From Phoronis australis (lineage: Eukaryota > Phoronida > Phoronidae): DNA of 64,000 nucleotides. The notes under the pieces were generated by a model. It did not search any database, had not been told where the DNA came from, and was given only the letters and a program-made list of their open reading frames with translations. Both the position numbers and the translations under genes were made by a program. Position 1 is the stretch's first letter. The number at the start of each line of letters is the position of its first letter. Of the stretch, positions 45,970 through 57,648 are shown piece by piece. The stretch covers positions 431,981 through 495,980 of the forward strand of contig NMRA01000146.1 in the NCBI GenBank assembly GCA_002633005.1. The letters are read 5' to 3'.

Positions 45970-47640
45970 CAGGGATCAGTCTATAACTTCTCATTTACCA
46001 AAAGAGGATCAAACGCCACTCAAACCCAGAAAATGCTACACTGTCTATTTATCTGAGAGTCAGGATATCGCGAAGCGATGAAAGCCTTAAAATGAACTCA
46101 AAGATATGATGAAATGTTATTTTTATTTCGTCTTCCAGAATATTTCATCAAAGCACAAAGTCCCATGACACTCCGCCTATAATCCCTCATGCCTAAATCC
46201 CAAAAATACGCAGCACTGTTTTGCATACGACGTTACGTGTTACATTGACTGTCTTCAGTGTGGCAGTGTTATTGCTAGTTAAATTGATAGTGTTAGATTG
46301 AGTTCTCGTACATATACATATCGGTTTGCTTAAAAACAAAAATCAAGCTTCACATACATGTACATGTACATGTGTGCTCTGCTTTAAAATTACCTAATCA
46401 TTTGGATTTGTTTGAAGGAGAAAGCAACTGAGTTTGGTGTCACTTTAATTTGAAAAAAAATCTGGCCAATGAGAAATTATTTTGCTCAACACCATGTTGG
46501 AGTGTTGGTCCTCTGAAATAGGGCCGTCCCGTATTACACAGTAACACAAGTATGCCACTGTATTTACCTCAAGTGCTGTAAACAATTGCTGCTTCGGTTT
46601 TGTACCGTTGGAGTTTCACTTGTAAAAATTGTTGTCAACGTCTGATTCTTTACGTCTGATTCTTTACAAGTTTTCTCGGTCGATTGCAATCCTATTTTCG
46701 TCCCTTCAACGCTAATAAAGTATTACTGCTGTGCTATAAGCAGGAACTCTGACGTGAGGAAGTTTGATGAGCTGGACAAATCCCCTTGGATACGTGATGT
46801 GAAATTCTTCGCCTTCCCGACGAAAATAAGAGACGCGAAAATGTACCTGATTTCCAAAACGAGGTTTCTTATCTCCGGGACAGAGGACAGTCCTCGTAAT
46901 CGCCGTGTAAACCGTGACGACCCTATTACATTTCCGTGCATGTATACAACAATTGAAAAGACTCCTTACAAAAGTTAGGAGTTTTGTATTCGCAAGAATG
47001 TCGCGAGAAAATCAAGGGTTATCACGTGCTTTGCAGGTAATACTTAATATGATCTTGCGTTTCCAAAAAATCCTCACAGCTTTAGAGTACCTTGAAAGAG
47101 AAAGTGTGTCTGACTCGCACCAGTCGTGAAGGAGTAAAAATTTTGGATTGTCGTCCAAAAGAAAGTAATATTAATAGCCAGTTCCTGAGTTTAAGTCACC
47201 CATCATGAGTGAAAAGCATTGTTGATGTTGATCCCCTAATTTAGACAGTTTCGTATATAGAAGTGTAGCACTGTTTCCTTCTGACGTTGTGTCATAAGAC
47301 ACAAACCCTTCAGGTAGTAAATAGGCTAAACACATGATACTGTTTTCTCGACGTGTAACAATTTTGTCGCAAGTGGTGTTGCAATATTACAACGTGGGGC
47401 CTTCCAGGGATATTGTTATGTGAGCCGGAGGCCTGTTACATGAAATAAACCTACCCTTCATAACAGTGAAGCCAGAAACTTGTAATAAGAAAGCCAGAAA
47501 GTATGGCAGGTACTCGGCGGTGTCAATTTCTTTATAAAGCATTCAATGTCAGCTTACTTCAAGTATATAAATATTCATTTCTCATTTGGTATTGATTTTT
47601 AAATAACACAAAGAGAGTACAATAATTGTTCAAGTCTAAA
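45970..47640. other. Intron, no gene recognised
   Basis: I see nothing identifiable apart from short TACATGTACATGTACATG runs (46.36 kb) and small direct repeats (TACGTCTGATTCTTTAC near 46.65 kb). The plus-strand frames at 46.75-47.13 kb have no recognised motif. Confidence 0.5.
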
Positions 47641-48000
47641 TTAGTTCATATCAAGGAACTCATTTCGGCGTTTCTCCGCATTAATTAAATATCTAGAAAC
47701 TTTTCTCAGAACATTTAAGTCATAAGTCTGTAGAAAATTTCTGGATACTGTATCTTCCACCTTATCGTACCTTGATAAAAACCGCACTCGTGAATCCGAA
47801 TATAAATTGCATTCGAGAAGAAATTGGAATTCCGTTTCCACTTTCCCACTGTCACAGTAGGGACATAATCAGTCTTCTCTGTCAAATCCACTGAACCTTC
47901 CCTAGATAATCGTTAATGAATGTGTGGAGCATCTAAACCTTGCAAGGGCCATTCTATGAAGTCTATTTTCTAAACATGTTACGTATTTTTCTACTACAAA
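47641..48000 (-). pseudogene. LINE reverse transcriptase, C-terminal tail
   Basis: Read on the minus strand, HRMALARFRCSTHSLTI, then LCPYCDSGKVETEFQFLLEC and NLYSDSRVRFLSRY, match the cysteine/histidine-rich end common to non-LTR retrotransposon polymerases (usual pattern C-x-x-C ... H-x-L-x-x-C-P). Here the His of the E-x-H-F-L motif reads Gln. A stop or two separate the parts. The polymerase domain itself is absent, so the remnant is 5'-truncated or decayed. Confidence 0.7.
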
Positions 48001-49047
48001 GTTACATTTATTTGTTTTGTAAACATCTAAATAGTGAGAAAAAAATATTGTTTCTCCAATCCTGGATGTCAATATCAAAGTATTCTATTAATATCAATGC
48101 CAAGTACTCACTGAATTGACCTTGCACTGTGCTAAAATACTGGTTGGAATTGCTTTGCAATCGTCTTTTAATTTGCACGCCAGATCTGTTAAAGGTAGGA
48201 TTATGTGTCACAATAGAGAACGTATTTTTCTCAATTTTATGCATAAATTGTGCTTTCGATTTATGTTTTGTGATTAGTTAGTAAAACTTTCTACTTCAGG
48301 CTGCAACTAAACAAGAAAAAGCTTACTTGATTTACAAAAATATGCAACATTAGAATTATGAGATGTGAAGCTTACTCAAACCATCTGCCATATATCTTCA
48401 TGTATTTTTATAGTCATGTTTCTTAAATTCTAGTTTGAGGAGCTGAAATGGCTTAATTAATGGTACTCAGTCGTCATGGTAACAATTATGCATGTCCACT
48501 TTCAGACTGAACAAGATTTTGGATAAGCCTGATTAATGTGGCTTAAGGTAAGCCAAGTGTCGTTGTGCAATTCTTGGCATGACTGATTTTTCTCAGAAAA
48601 GCCACAGTATTTGGGTGGTAATGGGTGACAAAGTATAAGCATATCCACACTTTGCTGTAATATTTCATGAAAGCAAACTGGGGGAATGTTTTGAATACAA
48701 ATATTGAAAGCTCGCAGGAATAACCATGAGATTGAGAATTAAACACATATTTTTCTGCATTTTTGCCCAAAACCAGTTTTGTTATACGACAAAAGTTTTA
48801 TACCAAATATATCGACGGCCTCCACCTGAGGCAGAGTATTATGATATTGCCCAGGTCATAACTAATTAAATTTAACCCTCTACCCTAGGTAACCATCAAG
48901 TCCGCCCTAATCGTCTCTTATTCGCACAGATCTCACCCTACTTCTCGCGCCCAGGAACAGCTGCCCCGCTTCCCGAAAAACCTCCGAGACAATTGTCAAA
49001 TGTCGGAGTTCTCGAACAAACTCCGCACTGACTGACACTCCAACCTC
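48001..49047. other. Intron, no gene recognised
   Basis: AT-rich intronic DNA. Blocks such as GTCATGGTAACAATTATGCA and CCAAATATATCGACGG are not assignable to a family by eye. Confidence 0.45.
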
Positions 49048-49176
49048 CGTTCAGTAACGCTAGGACCTCGCTTAAAAGCAAGACTTCGCGAGATTACGTG
49101 AGACTTTGCCGTGCATTTTAAACGAGAACACGTGACTTTGACTAGGTTTTAGCTAGGTCCTAGCGTCTACTGAACG
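49048..49176. mobile_element. 129-bp fold-back MITE
   Basis: Ends are inverted: CGTTCAGTAACGCTAGGACC at the left and, reverse-complemented, CGTTCAGTAGACGCTAGGAC at the right. A partial copy with the same interior (GATTACGTGAGA, TGCCGTG) lies at 16.0 kb, which shows that it is a repeat family. Confidence 0.8.
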
Positions 49177-49209
49177 CACGCCGGGTGTATCAAGAGTTGT
49201 AGGGAGTAG

Positions 49210-49560
49210 GCACCCTACAGCGATATGTGAACGAGGCTTCCTACGTTCAGATCTAAAGTTTGACTCCTACAACGATGTTTAAAGTATACTCCCTTACAGC
49301 GATATCTGAAATGTCCTACAGGTATGTATAGTGATCACTGAAATGAGCACCGTCTAGTGAACTCTGAAATGTGCTCTCACTGTGATATCTGACGTATGCT
49401 CCCTGCACTGACGCCTGAAGTACATGTATCCTGAGTACAGTGGTATTCGATTGAGGCTCCCAACAGTGGTACCTGAAGTATGCTCCCTACGTTGATATCT
49501 AAAGTATACTTCCTACAGTGATATCTGGAGTATGCGCCCTACAGTGATATCTGAAGCATG
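49210..49560. repeat. Minisatellite next to Ig exon A (copy 3)
   Basis: About eleven degenerate units such as CCTACAGTGATATCTGAAG, TATGCTCCCTACGTTGATAT and GTGATATCTGGAGTATGCGC. It is the same family and the same position relative to the A exon as at 18.0 and 33.3 kb, and is the best preserved of the three arrays. Confidence 0.85.
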
Positions 49561-49677
49561 ATTCAAGCAGTGAGTGGTTTGTACATGTATGTCCTTTGCT
49601 TTTCTCGTTGGACCAGTACCAACAGTACAGAAAACTGCCTGTGGTCCAGAAAAATAGTATCACGAAACACTGCTCAC

Positions 49678-50010
49678 CGAATACGGTTGCAGTAAGATAT
49701 CTAGCAACTGCCTGTTGAGTAAAATTATTTACAGCTGTGCAGTTTAGCTTTATTCCATCCATGCTCCGGTCAACTGATAAGACAGCAGAGAAGGCTGTAG
49801 AACTGTTGTCGGTAGACACTTCTCTTTTTGCTGTGTAGGAAGCAGTCAAGTTCGACGACCATGTCACCGAAGCAGAAGGATAAACATGGTCAGTAATGCA
49901 ACTGATGTTACTGTTCTCAGCAATCGATACTGTGTCCGCACTATCGTGAATGTATATGTACGTGAGAAGTCGGGGACTTAAAATCACAAACCTCAGTTTT
50001 GTAGGTCCTG
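49678..50010 (-). CDS. Ig-domain exon, type A (copy 3)
   Basis: A 333-bp exon with acceptor ACTTACAG and donor G|GTGAGC, phase 1-1. It begins G-P-T-K-L-R-F and shows DSADTVSIAENSNISCITDH with the first core Cys, VTWSS, MDGIKLNCTAVNNFTQQ with the second, and YLTATVF. The N-terminal strand has a small insertion (TYIYIHD). It is the most upstream Ig exon of the gene in the window. The truncated A at 19.4 kb is closest to this copy by eye. Confidence 0.85.
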
Positions 50011-51060
50011 CTGTAAGTAAGAAAAAATACTGCATGCGTCACACTTAAGCAGCTCGAGGATGTAATTTATAATGAGATAAAATCAGAATTATATATACCT
50101 TACTGTGAAAGTGAAACAAGACCTGTTTAACAGGCTAAAAGTTAGGATAACTCAGATACGGTTTTTACTCTCATGAAATGGGTATCATAGTATTTCTTAT
50201 TGTGATAGGATTCTGTTGCCACCTAGAACATCAGTGGCGTTAGCAAACACGAGTTAACGTTTCGGATGTCATTGGCAGGGGGTGGCCATTCCTGTATCAG
50301 GCATTACCTAAGACTGAACGGTTAGAAATATTGGGATGCCTATTCGATTTTCATCAAATACTAAATTCGATTACAATCTTATAGCCAATTAATCAGGGGG
50401 GAATGGCAGCTTCTCATGGAAACGGACACTTTTTTACAAAAAAAACTTTTCTCATCACAATGGAAAGATGTCTCACGCATTGTGCATAACACACGTAGGT
50501 AGACAAGTCGTCAACCGTGTTTTGTCGACGCAGGCATGGAGTGTAGTCCATAAGGAGGTCTGGCTCCCACCATCTTGTCCTTCGCCGCAATGGTTATCAG
50601 TCGAAAGACTAGCCCCGCAAGCGGGCAATAAACAGAACTATACGTGTACGTGTGATTGAAAGTGATAAACTACGCAGTATATATACCGATACAGTCACTT
50701 ATTGTTAATGCAGGCAGTGCATATATATATATAGTTTCCCAATTTTCCTAGAGATGGCGTTCTCAATCTCCTAGTGCCTCAGTTATATTTTTAAGGCGTT
50801 GTCTCGGGGTTAAGTCATGATTTAAGCAACCCCCTTTCGATGGTATTGTTCCCATTGGTTGTGTAAGTTGAGACACTGTCTGGGTCAATCAGCTTTCTAG
50901 ATTTTCGCGGAGTATTTAAACGTCCGAACACGCACCAGTTGCCTTATTTCTCTCCTGGATTGTCATATGTATCGTGTGTTGATTACCAGACTGTTTTTGA
51001 GGCAAACGGTGTACATGTAAGTATACATTTGGTTATTGTTCAACGTTAGATACCGATTTT
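50011..51060. other. Intron or upstream region, no gene recognised
   Basis: Upstream side of the first visible Ig exon. No earlier exon, signal peptide or promoter can be recognised. A short TATATATATATA run lies at 50.73 kb. Confidence 0.45.
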
Positions 51061-51062
51061 TA

Positions 51063-52587
51063 TGCGCCCACATATTTATATGTGGACGCATTATGCCGTC
51101 ATCTCTGTCCGTCCGTCCGTCTGGGCGGCGTCCGGCGTCCGCTGCTCTATCTCCAAAACCCTTTGACATACGTTCATGAAATTTGGCACATATGTTCCAT
51201 TCATGAATGGGACGGCATGTGCGAACTTTCGGACGGATCCGACTACCTGTGTGCCCCCTAGAGGCAATTTTAGTTTTTTACGCTTACCTTTGTATCTTCA
51301 AAAGTCCTTGACGGATTTTCATGAAATTTAGTATGTAGGCACCTATTAGTGAGATGACGCTATCCTGCCGTTTTCAGATGGATTCGACATAGTTTGCGCC
51401 ACCTAGTGGCCATTTTTACTGTTTTCGAGTCTGTTTTTGTGCGTCCACCCCTCTATCAACCAAACCGCTCAAAGGATGATTGTGAAAATTGGCATGTATA
51501 TGCTTACTATGTAGAGGACGGTTGACGATGATTTTCCGACGATTTCGACTACTGTGGCACCTCCCAGTGGCAGTTTTGTTTTTTTGCGCCTATGGCTGTA
51601 TCTCCTAAACCGTTCGCAGGATCTTTACAAATTGTGTAAGTATATTTATATGATGTTAACAACGGAAGATGACGACTTTTGGTCGGATCCGACTACCGGT
51701 GTGCCCCCTAGTGGCAATTTTAGTTTTTTACGCTTACCTTTGTATCTTCAAAAGTATTGAACGGATTTTCATGAAATTTGGTATGTAGGCACCTATTAGT
51801 GAGATGACGCTATCCTACTGTTTTCAGATGGATTCGACGTAGTTTGCGCCACCTAGTGGCCATTTTTACTGTTTTCGAGTCTGTATTTTTGCGTCCACCC
51901 CTCTATCAACCAAACCGCTCAAAGGATGATTGTGAAAATTGGCGTGTATGTGCTTACTATAAGGAAGACAGCTGACAATGATTTTCAGACGATTTGGACT
52001 ACTGTGGCGCCTCCTAGTGGCAGTTTTGTTTTTTTGCGCCCATGGCTGTATCTCCCAAACCGTTTGCAGGATCTTTACTAAATTTAGCAAGTGTATTTAT
52101 GTGATGTTGACAACGGACGATGACGACTTTAGGATGATTCTGACTACCGGTATGCCTCTAGTGGCAATTTTAGTATTTGCCTCTAGTGGCAATTTTAGTA
52201 TTTTACATTGACCTCTGTATTTTCATAGGTCTTCAGGTGTATACTTTGTGTTACTTCGTGACTATGAAGAAAAAATTCCAAGTAGAAATTTGTTTCTGGC
52301 ATTCTAATGCTGTGCTAATCTCGTATGTTGGTAAATTTGTTTTTAATTCTATGTTTCTGTGGTGCTTTAAGCAACTGGCGTATAGGATGTGCTTGTATTA
52401 TGAAGATTACTCACATTTTGCCCCTAGCCTATTGAGGAGACAATGTTCACGCCTTTCCATTTTGCTAAGTACAACATACAGATATGCCCTCTACTGGCCA
52501 CTCTATGGTACCAATAAACAACCCTAGAAGGATACCGTTTGCGGTGCAATTGTGGGCGCATTTCAACGCTCTGCGTTGCTCTTGTTT
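51063..52587 (+). repeat. Mosaic tandem repeat with hairpin start
   Basis: Starts with the hairpin TGCGCCCACATAT/ATATGTGGACGCA, then GTCCGTCCGTCC and a chain of ~150-base subunits. Each subunit has a block like CCCCTAGTGGCAATTTTAG or CCACCTAGTGGCCATTTTTA, a 'TATCTCCAAAACC' block and a TGAAATTTGG block. Three subunits form a ~455-base higher-order unit, repeated from about 51.28 and 51.73 kb. It ends CATTTCAACGCTCTGCGTTG. Open frames through it are not conserved coding sequence. Confidence 0.85.
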
Positions 52588-55080
52588 GGATAGCTGTGCA
52601 TTTGTAGTTTACATTTTGTCAGCTGTAGACTGGACTATTATTATGCAGACCTAGACATGCTGTTACGTTGCAACCATTGTGCTTTTTGGTAGTCAATTAT
52701 TATGTTTACGGATTTCTTGTTGTATGCATATTTCTATTTTGTGAACTAGTTTTGTGGAGTGCTACAGTTATCTATACCAGTTGTTCTGTCTTGGAACTTT
52801 AGGGGTCTATTCCTCCATGTTTTTTCCTGAGTTTGTATTTCCTCAAGAGCAGTTTCCGTTGGACATTAATTAAACATTACGTAGAAGGTGTAACGATATC
52901 GTGGTGGTTGCTTAATGCTAATGGTAAAGTTTAGACTTAGTAACTTAGACTGTTTTTTGTAAACGATTCAGATAACCGATATGAACACCGATGCAATACG
53001 ATGTATCAACGATAAACGATGAACGTAATAAAGTATATCGAGTTGTAGACGCCTCCTTCTCTATTGCATCAACGTTTGAGCAGCAATACTTATGATAAAA
53101 TGAGTTTGAAAATGCGTGTTTTAGTAAATTTAAGTGTAATGAAGTGTAAGATGTCTGCTTTCTCTTGACGGTCCTTTCACTAAGCCGTGGTTTTGGTTCA
53201 TACTTGATTAGGCAAATTACTGCTCCTAATTACCTTGTTACCTCCATGGACTACACACTTTTGCTGAGTGATTGCTGCTGGGGTTCAAGGGACAGTTGCT
53301 CCCAGGTGCCAGCGGAATTGTGCACATGGGAAAAGTGCAAAAAAGATAACAACTAGGTGGACGTCGAATAAATATTGACCCCAACACAGGGGGTGCGTGG
53401 GAGGGGTGCTGAACAGGTCAAACCAGGTGGGTGCCATACATGTTTGGGTGTTGACCCCCTCCCAAAGGTGCGTTAGAGGAGTGCAAAACGTAAAAACCAA
53501 TGAGTGTGCCACACGGGTGCTTAGTGCTGCCATGGTCACAAATTTTGGTTCCTAGATCCCCCTGAACATTGACAACAAGAGCTGAGGTGATGATAAGATT
53601 CGGTGCAGCTGGTTTTGCGCAAGCCCCGAGGATACACCTGTGGTTATGTCAGTACCAATCTGGGCATTTCCCAACGTTTGATTACAAGTCGTAATGACCG
53701 ATATTGTTCATGCTGCCTGTTGTATACCACCATGCGGTCATCTATTCGACAGTCTGTATCATTTCCTTGAAAAAGAGAGCATCGCTGGAAACGTGGGGCA
53801 TATTTTGATACATGTATATGTTACTACTGTCACTCGTCGTTTTATTTTTGCAATTTTTACTATTTTCTATTTGCATTAAACACTAAATTCTTACACGTAC
53901 GTCCACGGCCTTCAGTTCACGCCTTGTGGATGACTCAATCGAGCCTAGCTGATAATATGAACACCACATTGAAAGTTTACCAACATTGATTTAGTTACCT
54001 TAAGGTACCAATTCGATGCACACATATACCTTGAGAAAATATGCAATTTCAAGCTGAACTCTTAAATGTAGACAGTCACCGAGTGTCCAAGATAGAAAAC
54101 TAATTTATTTCAACGTGTGCAAACGCGACAATTTTACGAAATGTGATGTAGGTCATTGCCAAGAGACGTTTTACAGGTCATTTTTTACATTTTAGACTTG
54201 TTCATTTCGAATTATATTCCCGGGATTGTGGTGTTTACCTTTCTGTGTACCTTGATTGGTTGGTGTAGTAATTCGTGTAGCTTGAGTGACAGTTGGAACT
54301 ATCAAATAGTCTTCCTTTTCAAAATCAACTATTTATTAAGTATTCCGTTTTCGGGTTTTCGTTGCAAATTTTGGTTTGCACACGGTCTCAATCACTTGCA
54401 CTTTGTACGTAGAGAACTGGCTTGACGAAAAACCAAGAACATTTTATTCGTTCTGGAGGTTTATGATAAAAGCCTTTTTCTGGCATACGGCGGCAACTAG
54501 CTGGCGTATTTTGCAACAAAAATGAGATTGAGTCTTATTAAATTCAGTTCAATTAAGGCTTGAAAAACATGGAAAATTGGAAAATGTCACATGTATTCCG
54601 AGGCATTTTAAGGGTTCGGACTCTAATTTAATTTTAATTTTAATTCTTAAGAGGCCAGTAAAAATGTGCATACTTACATAAGACATGCATAACAATTCTT
54701 TGGAGTATTACATGAGTACTACCTCTTTCTCTGCAATAATACGATTTTTGATTGAATTGTCTTTCAGCCACAATTGTCATCTTGTTGTAACATTTCCAAA
54801 AAGGTCGCCGGACGCTGATTTTACCACATTTTTCGTAACTACGTATAATTTGCGCACCGTTGTCATGCGTTATGTCTACGGCGCGAGACTCAGCTCTCCG
54901 GTAAGCTTCATGGAAGCATTCCAGTTCGTGTCTTTTCCCATCTTCAACATACCAATGGATGTCTTCTCGAATATAACTAAGGTTTGACAAGTTAATTTCT
55001 AAGTGCCTCGTAGTGTGCGCAGAAGCTACAAAGAAACCAAAACATTTACTTCAAGATATTTGCATGGTAGAGTCTATGAA
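52588..55080. other. No gene recognised
   Basis: Intergenic or intronic DNA. It contains a short GGTGCGTGGGAGGGGTGC duplication (53.39-53.47 kb). A minus-strand open frame of 116 codons at 54640-54990 is rich in charged residues and cysteines but matches no family I know, so I do not call it a gene. Confidence 0.45.
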
Positions 55081-55082
55081 AA

Positions 55083-55812
55083 GCAAAGCTGTATAATAAA
55101 TATACAGCTTTGCTTCTACGTGGGTAAAAAAGTGGCAAAGGAAATTCTGACAAAAATAGTGTCACTCCAAAGTACACTTTTCCTTTGGTAAATTCAATTA
55201 TTTACCGGTGATGGAAAAATGTGGTTCTACCGTTACTCTGCTACTCAAGATGTGAAGCGATCTTTTGCGTCGGCTTTCTTTGCCATGAAATATTACGTCA
55301 CCTATTGGCCAGCTTCTTTTTTCGCCGATTCTTCAATCAACTGTTGTTCTCTCCCGGGGATGCGTACACATCACAACAAATTATCGGAGCTGGTTTCTCT
55401 TCATTACAATTTTTTTAGAATTTTGATACCGAAAAACCAAAACCGTATTTCAGAAAAAAATTTGCTGCTGTCAAGATATCATCATCTCCCGAGAGAATAA
55501 TGAAGTGAAACCAGTTCCGATGATTTGTTGTGACATGTACGTAACCTTGTAAAAGAACAACAATTGATTGAAGAATCGGTGAAAAAAACAAACAGGCCAA
55601 CAGGTGACGCAATATTCCATGGCGCCTAAAGTTGACAAAAAAGAGCGCTCCACAACCTAAACAGCAGAATGCCAATTTTCCAACATCGGTAAATAGTTTA
55701 GTTTAGTCAAGAAATAGTGTAGTTTTTAATGACACTAATTTTGCGTCAGATTTTATACCTTCAGTCTTTAACTAAATCGTCGCAAAGCTGTATAATTAGT
55801 ATACAAGTTTGC
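55083..55812. mobile_element. Fold-back element, copy 1 (~730 bp)
   Basis: Two long arms are inverted repeats of each other around about 55.45 kb. The left end is itself a perfect hairpin (GCAAAGCTGTATA/TATACAGCTTTGC), and a weaker version ends the right arm. Both arms give translated frames (GTTCTACCGTTACTCTGCTA and its mirror), which explains the overlapping open frames on both strands; these are shadows. A homologous copy lies at 57.65 kb. Confidence 0.85.
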
Positions 55813-57366
55813 AGCAAGGCTACACACAGTGGAACATAGCCAGCTAGTCCATAAAGCGACAAGTTCGTGATAGAATCTTAAGGGTTACATGGTTTATAAA
55901 CTTGACACGCTTTTATCAGCGATTTCAATGGTTTATTACCTATTCGGGTTGTAGGGTCAATAAACATGGTAAGTGCACCTGATCTGGCAGTGGAGCTGAA
56001 CGCCATCAGGAAATGTGTATAGGTGTGAAATCGCATGTCACCGGCCAACAAAGGTTTGTGGGTTTTCTCAGGAATTTTCACCGACCCGAAAATGAGCAAG
56101 ATTTTCCGGGTAGGTCGATATGCGGTAAACCAATAGGGTTGGAAGTCTACACAGTGAAAGTTTAGAATAGGGTGCCATAGGCTACATATCACGCACGAAT
56201 TGCACGGCAACTATGAACCGTGCACACTTCGAAATAGAGAATCTTAATTCGTATTAAAATACGGCGCATTTAACTATACGAATACCATTCCTTTGAAAGA
56301 ACTTATTCACTCGAAGATTAGATTTTTTACTATTCTGTTGTCAATCCGCTGTTTGTATTTTACCCTTCCGGTGAACTGGGGAACTGGAGATTTCACTGGG
56401 ATTATTAGCTGGCTTTCGGGTCACTACATGACAGCCTTACGTCAAAAACTAAAGGTAGAAGGTGGCAGACGATTCGATTTATCGTTGTTAGAGGAAGGTA
56501 AAAAGAGGCGAAATATAACGGGTAATACAGCTTTTGAGTTTTACTAAACATGTCAAGGATATTGATACTGTTAGTCCTCACACACTAAACAGAAACTCGC
56601 CTCCCCCCCTCGTTTGGTTTACAGTGTATAAACATTTCCCGGAATGGTGACAAGCCCTCCTTTGGGACTTCAGTTCTGTTTTTACAGGAGCTAAGTATTG
56701 GCTTCTAGTCAGCCAGCTATAGTAGCTGTATGAAGATTGTCGTCAAAATAGAGCTACAGTAGGCACAGTGTGATCAAGCTGCAGTGAAACGTAGGAGGGT
56801 ACGGAAAAGGGTGCCTAATGAATTTGAGTCTTCCAGCAACTGTGTACAGCGGCATACCCCGAAAGTTTTCGTTTTTATTCAATTTGAACGCATGGGAAGC
56901 TCAATTACGTGAACGAGTTGAATAATTAGGGGAAGGATATCCAGCTGATGTTGAAGACAATTTTATTGGTGAATTGCAGCTTAACTGACTGCGTTGGACA
57001 ATACATATAATTCGTTTCAAATCATCTACAAGATCAAATTAACCCAGCGTTCCCAAACGTGGAGTCTTTATTAAGAATGTTTTCGAGTCTTATGGTCGCT
57101 AACTGCTCAGGAGAAAGGAAATTTTGACAAAGGTGAAAAAATGAGGTGAGATCACCGATGTTAATGGGAAAGATTAAGAAATCTTAATTACACCGATATA
57201 ATTAAAGGATTTTCCGCAGTAAAGTCAAGAAAATAGAATTTGAGGTGTCGTGCTTTTCTAAGCTAATTGTGTGCAATCGGGTAAATGCTCATTAGATTAT
57301 AATAAGAACATTTCCTGAGAGAATACACTGATTATTTTAACTTTCAAGTTGTGTAATTTACTTCAT
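55813..57366. other. No gene recognised
   Basis: Nothing identifiable. A 110-codon minus-strand frame (55878-56210) and an 84-codon plus-strand frame (56293-56547) have no known motifs. Confidence 0.45.
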
Positions 57367-57612
57367 TTGTCACGGGTTTTCCGTGTGTGGGTGGGCGCAG
57401 GCGGTTACCAAACGGTGCTAATAGCTTTCGGTGCGACGATTGACAGAAGACTGGTTCGAGTTAATCATTTTATTAATCTCTACCGTACGTTCGCAAGCCT
57501 ACTCAAACAAAAAGTCTGACGTAATATCTGGTTTATGCTCCAGCCAGTGCTGCGAAGCATTGACTTGTGATGAACTTCAGAGACACTTCCAATAACTATC
57601 TACAAGAACACA
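57367..57612 (-). repeat. LTR-plus-leader fragment of the first Gmr1-like family
   Basis: On the minus strand the sequence matches 5.99-6.20 kb: GAAGCATTGACTTGTGATGA, AGTCTGACGTAATATCTGG, TTTTATTAATCTCTACC, CGGTGCTAATAGC, then the leader GGTGGGCGCAGG and CCGTGTGTGGGTGGG (given here in plus-strand orientation). Because the leader is included it is a piece of a full element, not a solo LTR. It abuts the second fold-back element. Confidence 0.8.
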
Positions 57613-57648
57613 CATCGAACAATAGAAGACCAGCATTGGTGCAAAACT

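Noticed and set aside
51554-52527. Several plus-strand open frames through the 51-kb repeat
   Set aside because: They follow the tandem subunits and change frame with each unit, as expected for satellite DNA.
55219-55675. Pair of open frames on opposite strands as a bidirectional gene pair
   Set aside because: They are mirror images in the two arms of one fold-back element.
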